Shown: positions 56,501-64,000 of the stretch, in pieces
How positions within the stretch are numbered: the stretch's first letter is position 1
How the letters are laid out: the number at the start of each line of letters is the position of its first letter
Source of the DNA: Anaeramoeba flamelloides
Lineage: Eukaryota > Metamonada > Anaeramoebidae
DNA: 64,000 bases
Assembly (NCBI GenBank): GCA_027625915.1
Contig: JANTQA010000063.1
Coordinates: forward strand, 806,001 to 870,000
Direction: 5' to 3'
Notes under the pieces: model-generated
Told to the model about the DNA's origin: nothing
Seen by the model: the letters and a program-made list of their open reading frames with translations, nothing else
Database searches by the model: none
Program-made: the position numbers and the translations under genes

Positions 56501-59500
56501 GAAAGGTTTAATTTAAAATTTAATTTTTTTTTTGTTACTCATTTTTTTAAAAAAAAAGATCCAAGGTTTTGTATATAAACCAAATTTCAAAATTAGGGGC
56601 AAACTTTTTTTTTAATATTTTTTTCTTTTTTCATTTACCTTTCAAAAAATAAAGTGATTACACTATATTTTTATTTATCTACCTATTTTGGTTATTATCT
56701 CTAAACACTTTAGTAAAATACATAATTATTAAAAAGAAAAAATAATTAAACAAATTTTTTTAGGATGAAAAATCTGCCCCTATTTTTGAAATTTAGCTTA
56801 TATATATATAGTCTTTTATTTATCTATTAATCTAAATCTTCATAGCCTTTTCAAAAAAAAATTGGCATTAATTTTCCTTTCAACAATAAACAAGTATTTT
56901 ACGTTAAAAAATCTATTTCATAAAGCCTGAAAATCTAAACTAAAATTCAAAATTTTCCACACAGCTAAAACGTTACAAACAATCACAATAATACAATTTC
57001 ATTGAAATTGGAGATAATTTTGATTTTTGTAAAATATGAAAATCATTTTTTCATCTTTTAGTTTTTGTTTTCATTTCATTGTTTGAATTACGTAATTTGT
57101 TTCGTTGGATCAAAATTTTTTTCAACAATTGATATTATGGTTAAAGTCAAGTTGTTCAAAATAGAAGAACTCAAATAAAATTAGTTGGTAGTATCTAACC
57201 ATTTGATCGATCAATAATCCTAATAGAATTTAAACATATTTACAAATGTATTTTTTTGTTTTGCTCTCTCCAAAATTTTTTACACACCCTTCATTTATTT
57301 GTATTGATAATTATTTATTTATTGTTTTAGGAGTATTGTAATTTATGAAGAAGTGTTAACATTTCAATTAGTGAATGGTTCTAATTTGGTAAATCTTCTT
57401 GAATTGATTAAATAAGTTTTTTTCTTCACAAATTGAATTTTGGTGTGTTAAAAATTTTGAATTGGGGTTTATATTTTACCTCTATTAAAACTTTTGTTGA
57501 GAATTTAAATTTTTTTCAATTTCAAATCACAGAAATCACAGAAACCTAATATGTTCAAGTTTCAGATAATTTCAAAGTTTATCATTCTAAATACATCCTG
57601 TATAACTAATTTTGAATTTTATAAAATATCAAAGTGATTGAATTGACTTTTTAGAAATAAAAATCAAAAATTTATAAAAATATTCAAGATTTAGACATTT
57701 ATTAGAAAAATTTTGACAAAAAAAATACTTGTAAATTGATTTTTGATCAAAATAAATTAAAAATATTCACAATTTAAATATACTAAAATTGAAAGAAAAT
57801 CACACAAAAATCAAAATTTTCTGAAAAAAAATTTTGGCCAACTACAAAATCTTTGGTAAATAAATGTAAAAATCACCTTTTGATGTTTTAATTTTATTTA
57901 TTTTCTCAACAAGCACTTTTCATATTTTAATGGTAATTTAATTTAAACAATAGATATATCCTAAATAACAAAAAGGGCAATTAAACAAATTGATTGAAAA
58001 TGAAATTTAAAAATAAAAGTTCAATTTGCCAAATTTCACCTTGCAGATTTTCGCCAAATTCAATATTTCCCAAAAAAATTAATAAATTGTTTTTAAAGTT
58101 GGCATTTTAAATACTAAAAATCAAACAAAACCATCTCCTAAATAAACAAGATAGTTTTCAGATGTAATTGTGATTGCATAGAAAAGTGTAAATGTTGGTT
58201 TATGGTATAATACTCTGTTTCTAATTGAGCTTATTCTAAAAATTTAAAAGTAACAATATGTGCTTGATCAAAAAAAAAAAAAAAGAGAGATATCCTAAGC
58301 AATCTTTAGATCTATTATTTTATGTTAAACCTTTTTGTGAATTATTTTGAATAAAAATTCCTGTTTTTCAAAAATGATTATGTCAAGTGATTGTTTTAAC
58401 CCGGGAGAATTAAAAATATAGAATGTGTTTAATGATATCAATTATCATGGATATTTCTATTGTTAGTAAATCTAATATGATAATAAGTTGAGGTTCTAGG
58501 TTTATTTCTTAAGGGGGTAGTATTTTTTAAAAATAAAATAAAATCTTTTCAAGATCTTGATAAATTTTTTTTTTGTAATTTGAGTTTTAGCTTCTGAAAT
58601 GGATTGAATTAACCTCATTTAAACAATTTATTAATTTGATTATTTTTTTTTGAAATGAAAAATCCACGTTTTTCCAATATAAAACGAAAAAAAGTAATCT
58701 ATAATTTTTATTAAGAATTAAGTTAATTCTTGAAAATGGTTTAAAATATTTTTCATTTTATCCTGGAAAGTATTGATTTTGATAGAAAATTTTTTATTTT
58801 GTTCTTATTTTTAATAATTTTTATTTCAATACAAATATCAGTAAATAAAACTAATTAAAGTATAGGTGATTTAATAAATGAATATTTGGTAGACGCCTAA
58901 CTACATTTTATCAATGAAATCTAGGTCTCTTTTGCAATTTTTTTTATTCTTTAAAGTTTTTAAAAAAGTAATTTTCTGATTTTCAAAAAAAGAAAAAAAA
59001 ATTGCAAAAGAATTTTAAATTTTGAAAAATTTTTTTTAACAAATTGTTTGGTCTTATTTACAAGAAATATTTATAACAATTTAAATCATTTTTGTCAGAA
59101 AAAAAATTGATTTTGAATTTTGAGGATAAAATTAACTCGATTCCCAAATATCTTCAAGAAAATTTTATTTTGAAAAATCGAATTTTATCTTTAAACAAAA
59201 ATAAAATTTCTTGGTAAAATTTTTAAATGACTTTAAAACTTTAATTATTATAACTACCCTTCTTCAATCAATACAATTATTTTTCAATAATTTGAATAAA
59301 TCAATTTTTTTTTGGTTAACCAAAAGAATTATCTAAAAAAAGAAAAAAAAATCTTCATTTTAATATTCCTGGCAACAAAGACTTGTTGTTGAATAATAAT
59401 GATTAAAATGTTAATAAACGGAGTAAAAACTTTTTATAATGTGAGAAATCAAATGAATTTAAATGCTTTCTTTTTCCGAAAAAATGGAAAAAAAAAATTG

Positions 59501-62039
59501 ATCTCAGAAAAAAAAATATTCTTTTATGGCTTTCTTAGTCGAACAGAATTTTTTGACAATTGGCATCTACAAAATTTGTAAGTAGAGAATACTTCCAATA
59601 AAATATTTTAAAATTTTGCCTTGTTGTCGTAGAGGACTGATCCCTTAATTGAAAAGTATTGCTGATATAAATGTTCAGCCAACCCGTCAGCCAGGTCTAA
59701 AACCAAAAGAAAAATATCTTTTGATCAGATAAATTGTTTAATTTCAATCTTTTGAGTTCATTTTTCAAAATTGATTGTTTCTTTGAAGATCTTAGTATTT
59801 ATCCAAATTATTATTTTTTCTAATCTAAAATATTTTGCATATTACTTGAAAAGATACTAAAGTATTAAATCAGAATTAATTTTGAATACTGGTATGAATA
59901 CCAATATCATGATATTGGTATTTAAATCTTATCTAATAGAATCTCACAATTCCAAATAATTACACATTTTTTGATTTTAATTAGTAATTGAAATAAAAAT
60001 GATAAATTAACCTTGTAATTCAAAAAGAATAATTATTATGAATTCAAGGGTTTTGTAAAATTCACAAAATAATGAATTTTAAAGATTGGGAAAGGTAATT
60101 AAAAAAAAGTTAATTTTTTGATTTTATTATTCTGATATATTTTGTTACATTTTTGAGTTAAAGTCTAGTAAATATTTTAAAAAAAGTTTTAAATAAATCC
60201 AATAATAGTTTAAAAGTTCTAAAAAATGAGATCTTTTTATTTTATGAAATTTCAAAAGAATTAACTAGAAAATATTATGATACTTTTGTAAGATACCAAC
60301 AAAAAGTGGTTTATTATTTTATTAATAATAAATAAGTAACTAAAACATTTCAAGAAAGGTAAAAAAATAAAAAAAAAATTAATTATCAAAAAATTTGTTT
60401 AATAATATTAAAATTATATTACCAAATAAAATGAATTACTTTTTAAAACACAATGTGCTACACTTAAAGATAAAGATTAAATACCAATGAAATCTAAAAT
60501 TCTCTTTTCTCAATCAGAATTTTGAAAAAAAATAATTATTATTTAATTTTATTTTTGAGAGATCTCTAGAATATTTGGATTTTGGATAATATTTGTCGAT
60601 AAAATAATATTCAAATAATTACCAAATATTATTAAAATAAACTATGAAAATAAAAAAAGGAATACGAATGAGTTGAAATATTATATTATTTGATCTCGAA
60701 AAAATAATCTGATAAAAAAAAAATAAATTTCTCAAAATTTAATTTTTTTTTTGAATATTATTTTCTCTTAATTTTTAGTGGTTGATATTAGTAAAATTAA
60801 AGTTTAACATTTATTTTTTTTAGAAAATTTTGGAGAATCTAGAACTTGGGGGTACTAATATAATTTTTTGAATAAACTATCAAGTATTTCAATTTCAGTG
60901 GTTGTTATGGTGTTGTTACTCCCTTAAAACTTTTTTAAAAATAAAGTTTTGTAAATCTTATAACTTTTTCAAATTTAAGGTTCTGTGTTTCATGTTCATC
61001 TACACATGAAGATTGAGTTGAATTTTCTCTGAAAAACTCATTAAAATTTCGCCCCTTTGTATTTTGAATCGAAAGAGTCAAATAATTTGAGAAGAGTTTA
61101 AAAAAAAGGATTCTAACTATCTTTCATATTTATTTGTCATTTTATGTTTGAAGTCATAGAAATATGCTACTTTTATCTTTTTTTCACTAAAGCCCATTTT
61201 GAAAAATTAAACTAATATTTGTTATCTTTTGTTTTATATAGTAACTCAAAAGATAGAATCAATTGAAAGAAATTGTTATTTCGGATTCAATTTAAACTTT
61301 ACTATTGAAAAAATATTAATTTATAAAATGAAAAAATTTTTTAGATAATTTAAATTGATTCTAAGCAAAATTAAAAGCAAGGTAACTTTATCTTATTTGC
61401 CTTAGGGTTATTTTCTTAATTCTTTTTGGTTGTGGTAAAACTTTTCTTTTAATAACAATCCGAAAATAGCATAAAATATTTAATTTTTAAAATTTGTACA
61501 AAAAAAATTGCATTGAAAAAAGGAAAAGAAACAACAAATCTTGGTATACTTACAATTAATAGAAGATTTTTTTTGAATATATTCTTTAATTTGTGGTTTG
61601 CCATGGATATCGTAATGTTGCATTATTAATTGTAAAACATCTTCGGAAGTAATACAATCTCTGTCCAATATTTTTTCGGTTGTGGAAATTAGCCCATATG
61701 TATTATTTGAGTAAATTGGTCTAATTTGATCACGAAGTTGATAAATTTCTGGTCGTGTATTCATTAATTTAGCTACCCATTGTGATTTATCATTTTCAAT
61801 TTCTGGTTCAATTTTGGTTTTTTTTTGCAGATGAATTTTTCTTGATTTTTCTAATTCTCTAATTTTTTTATGACTTAGGGTTATTTGTTTATTTAATTTA
61901 TTAATTTGATCTTCAATTTCAAAAATATTCTTCTCGTTTTTTGTTCCCCTATAACCAATTTTTTTTAAAATTTGCTTTTTCTTTTTTTCAATTTTTTGAA
62001 TTTGTTTACTTTTTTTGTTATATATTTTTTGTAGTTCGT
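52809..62039 (-). CDS. Ras-family guanine nucleotide exchange factor (REM + CDC25), 5'-partial
   Basis: RasGEFs load GTP onto Ras-like GTPases. The exons, in transcript order, are 62039-61554, 54896-54016 and 53468-52809, joined in phase with GT-AG introns of 6657 and 547 bp. Exon A encodes a Lys-rich coiled coil and then EDVLQLIMQHYDIHGKPQIK, a LisH-like segment. Exon B starts IYQEQPESMLVSILRVG and carries the REM domain (IANINKLIQHLI … FIQAFLMTYHDFLSPEHLFL). The CDC25 domain begins at PLEFARQMTLFF and continues in exon C: SFELVNQGWSKKNKKIRAPN, NFDSLLCMTASLNNPCCKRL, PAIPYLGVFLTDL, INFSKKKLLYNVISNIQ, colinear with Sos. Exon A begins after a TTTAATAG acceptor with no Met, so the first exon lies further right, possibly beyond the window. 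About 674 codons are visible and no defect is seen. Confidence 0.88.
53509..53577. repeat. (TA)n(TG)n microsatellite in RasGEF intron
   Basis: About 20 TA units run straight into about 13 TG units, inside the 547-bp second RasGEF intron. The tract can form cruciform or Z-DNA and is probably length-polymorphic. Confidence 0.9.
55350..56259 (+). repeat. Family J repeat, copy 2
   Basis: Shares the GATCGATCAATAATT core, CAATACTACA and AATTTGGAAATAATTTTGAT with the copies at 11597-12780 and 56957-57473. Its last ~200 bp are bracketed by inverted TTTTGGACACACCAATTTTT (about 56067) and TTTTGGTGTGTCCAAATTTT (about 56224), so a small terminal-inverted-repeat element forms its right part. Confidence 0.5.
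56572..56803 (+). mobile_element. ~230 bp MITE (family A), copy 4, best preserved
   Basis: Left AACCAAATTTCAAAATTAGG + GGCAAAC and right TCTGCCCCTATTTTTGAAAT + TTAGCTTATATA are the cleanest pair of terminal inverted repeats in the family. TATA stands on both sides. It lies between two family J copies in the RasGEF intron. Confidence 0.75.
56957..57473 (+). repeat. Family J repeat, copy 3
   Basis: CAATAATACAATTTCATTGA, GAAAATCATTTTTTCATCTT, ATTTGATCGATCAATAATCC and the end ATTTTGGTGTGTTAAAAATT + GGGGTTTA match 11597-12100 in reverse. The CTCCAAAATTTTTTACACAC at about 57270 forms an inverted pair with the end, as in copy 2. Confidence 0.5.
59399..59720. other. Coding-like island in the RasGEF intron
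   Basis: The plus strand has a 60-codon frame ending IFFYGFLSRTEFFDNWHLQN at a GTAAGT (59578-59583). The FFYG-x-LS…F-x-NWH pattern faintly recalls the start of NADAR/YbiA-type domains. Just beyond, 59610-59715 has an unusually mixed composition (CAACCCGTCAGCCAGGTC) and is open in several frames on both strands. On the minus strand it follows a good acceptor (TTTTGGTTTTAG). It may be a decayed gene, an alternative RasGEF exon or a small RNA. The GCTGA/TCAGC pair near 59660 can form a short hairpin. Confidence 0.25.
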
Positions 62040-62634
62040 CTATTAAATTTAATATAATATTCAATTATACAAATTAGAAAATAAAAATATTTAATATTTT
62101 TAATATATATTTTTTTGGATAGAAAAGAAAAGAAAAGAAAATAATGAGAAAGAGGAAAAGAAAAAAAAAGGGAAAAACAAAAAAAAGGAAAAGGGAAAAG
62201 AATGGTGAAATAAAATTAATAATTTAAAGAAAGAGGAGAAAAATATTTTTAACTTTATTTTTTTTGAAATTTGTTTAATTAATAAATACAAAATAAGTGA
62301 TAAAATTTAGTAAATCTGATTATTTAAAGTATTTATCAAAATAAGGAAAATCCAAAAAGTTTCATCAACATAATCATAAAAATAAATAAGGTGTTTCCAA
62401 AAAAAGAGGAACATTTTTTTTTATATTTTAAATAATATTCTATTTAAAAGTATTTCTATTAATAAATTGGTAATATAAAATTAAGGGAGGAATATTAATA
62501 CTTATTTTAACCAGTGGGCTATTGTTTGTATTTTGGAATGAATTCATCAAAATATTTCTAAAAGATGAAAAAAATTACAAACAATTTTTTTATAAAAAAT
62601 GAAGTATTGTCTATTTTGATAAAAAAAAAATGGG

Positions 62635-62945
62635 AAATATGGTTAGGAGACAAACTATTTTTTAAACAATGCAATGTAATTTATAAGTTTTTCCCTTCAA
62701 TTAGAAATTTTGTCAAGATTAAACCTCTTTGAAGAAAAAAATTTTATAATCAAAAAGAAAAAAAATAATCACCAATTTTCAAATCTAAAAAATATCATAT
62801 AAAATTGTAATCAGAAACGTTTATAATTTTAATTTAAAGTGGTATCTTGCAATTAAACAAATTGGGTTATTATGAAGAATCGATGAATGATACTAATGTC
62901 AATTTTGGATATTTAAATTGTAATATTAGAATTTAAGTTTAATAA
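62635..62945 (+). repeat. Dispersed repeat I, copy 2
   Basis: Direct repeat of 52060-52345: ACAAACTATTTTTTAAACAA, CCTTCAATTAGAAATTTTGT, CAAGATTAAACCTCTT and TTTTGGATATTTAAATTG in the same order. Non-coding. Confidence 0.55.
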
Positions 62946-63607
62946 AGATATTTGATAATAAAGTTCACCTACTTTTTTTTGGGAATAGCCCACAAAAAAA
63001 AAATCGTTTCAATTTTGTAAATCATATTTTTGGAACTGAATAATAAATAAATAAAAAAAAAAAAAAAAAAAGATGATCAGGCGTAAATTGTTTCTTTATT
63101 AAATATAAAAATTACATCAAGTTTCAAAGAAATAAATAGGAATTTATTTGTTGTATCTATTTTGAGTGGTTTCTTTTTGTTGTTCATGTGTAACAATACA
63201 CTTTGATTTAAAATTACAATCCTAAAAGAAGGAGATAATGAAGAATTGAAAAAAGAAGATCAAGTGAAAATTGTTTCAATTTAATAGCAAAATACCAGAA
63301 ATAAATTTGTCACAATGTTTTGAGATCTTTTTTTAAAAAAAAAAAGCGTCAAATATTATTTCTTTAATTCAAGTAAGTTGTACATTTCTCTTTTCATTTG
63401 GTGTGATTTGTTTTTTAATTTATGCCACTTTATAATTCTTTAGAAATTTTTTTGAGACTGTTCTAGAAATTAGAAAAAATATATATACTACATTTCCATT
63501 CGTACAACAGTATTATTTTTCTTCAATGAAAAACCATTAAAAATGATTTTAATTTTACACATATTTCAAATTTCTCAACAAAAAAACATTGAAAAATGAA
63601 AATAAAA

Positions 63608-64000
63608 AAATTAAGGGACTAGTAACTCTTATTTATTTTAATCCCCAAAGGTAATAGAGTAACTATCTGAACAAGGGTAGAATTAAAACTCGATATGCAA
63701 CTTCATTTATCAACTTTAGAGAAATGAGTTATCATTTTTAAAAGAGTTCATTTTTCCCAATTATATTTTCAGTAAAAAGATCAAGACCCTTTTTTGTTGA
63801 ATTTTTGGATCAAATTAGAAAAAAGAAAAATTTGCAAAAAAAGTTTATTTTTTAAAGAAATCTCACTTTGAGTAATTTCTGAGAGTCTATGTATGAACAA
63901 ATAACCTTGAACCTTTTAATCCTATTTTAAAAATACAATTAAAATAAATCAAATATTGAATCCTTAAAGATCTGAAAAAATTGATCATTTATTTTATTTC
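63608..64000 (-). repeat. Dispersed repeat H, copy 2, cut by window end
   Basis: The reverse complement aligns with 18235-18610 (AAAGTGAGATTTC, CTGAAAAT, AACTCTTTT, TTTCTCTAAAGTTG, ATTACCTTTGGGGA). It runs to the last base of the window, so its true extent is unknown. Confidence 0.5.

Larger units (their letters stand above)
54897..61553 (-). other. Giant 6.66 kb intron of the RasGEF gene
   Basis: It runs from a TTGTAAGT donor to an AACAATAG acceptor. It holds two family J copies (55350-56259 and 56957-57473), a family A MITE (56572-56803) and a small coding-like island (59399-59720). The stretches 57474-59398 and 59721-61553 are A/T-rich, with nothing recognisable. Confidence 0.7.
62040..64000. 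other. Right edge: repeats, RasGEF 5' exon not found
   Basis: The missing 5' exon of the RasGEF should lie here or beyond. I find no convincing candidate. 62110-62230 is a purine-rich tract. 62391-62430 (AAGGTGTTTCCAAAAAAAGA) resembles one end of a family E element. The rest is repeats I and H and A/T-rich filler. A 25-codon plus-strand scrap (FKITILKEGDNEELKKEDQV, about 63205-63284) is too short to call. Confidence 0.4.

Noticed and set aside
61480-62064. Treating the 194-codon frame as a complete protein starting at 62064
   Set aside because: Its first codon is TTG, not ATG. Comparison shows an acceptor at 62040/62039 and a donor at 61553, making it an internal RasGEF exon.
63205-63284. 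25-codon frame FKITILKEGDNEELKKEDQV considered as an exon of a plus-strand gene
   Set aside because: It is too short, has no start and no convincing splice partner, and lies between repeats.
1-64000. LTR retrotransposons, Polintons or other capsid-bearing elements
   Set aside because: I found no long direct terminal repeats, integrase, protease or capsid-like frames; the only retroelement sequence recognised is of LINE type.

Overview
The window is extremely AT-rich eukaryotic DNA: homopolymer runs, spliceosomal GT-AG introns, TAA as the stop of every intact gene, and Lys/Asn/Gln-rich low-complexity proteins. The gene set is conserved eukaryotic (DCAF13/Sof1, TAF6, CK2-beta, RasGEF, class 3 lipase, PHD finger, tRNA-Ala). 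The RasGEF architecture (coiled coil, LisH-like segment, REM, CDC25) and the PH-plus-low-complexity style suggest a free-living amoeboid protist; an Anaeramoeba-like organism is my best guess, an inference rather than something the sequence proves.

Layout. 1-5.5 kb: a gene-free nest of small inverted-repeat elements inserted into one another. 5.6 kb: tRNA-Ala(AGC). 6.0-14.0 kb, minus: DCAF13/Sof1, three exons, one intron of 6.45 kb full of LINE remnants and MITEs. 14-21 kb: intergenic, with a chain of MITEs. 21.2-22.6 kb, minus: an unrecognised basic, Gln-rich protein. 23.5-24.8 kb, minus: a decayed DENN-like fragment. 29.1-30.9 kb, minus: a class 3 lipase. 33.9-37.0 kb, minus: a tandem PH-domain/coiled-coil protein. 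37.7-39.2 kb: gene-like debris. 42.1-46.6 kb, minus: TAF6, two exons around a 3.0 kb intron holding two MITEs and a decayed gene. 47.5-48.1 kb, plus: a CK2-beta pseudogene. 48.8-50.4 kb, plus: an ING-type PHD finger protein. 52.8-62.0 kb, minus: a RasGEF with a 6.66 kb intron, its 5' end missing here.

The genes form no operon. TAF6, the PHD protein and the CK2-beta relic touch transcription and chromatin; the RasGEF, PH and DENN-like pieces touch membrane and small-GTPase signalling; DCAF13 and the tRNA touch translation.

The main novelty is the repeat landscape. At least six inverted-repeat families recur. Several have TA or TAA target duplications, and three of them share one subterminal motif. 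These elements account for much of the three giant introns in otherwise ordinary housekeeping genes. All boundaries were read by eye; splice junctions were chosen by GT-AG rules, reading-frame continuity and alignment to remembered homologues.
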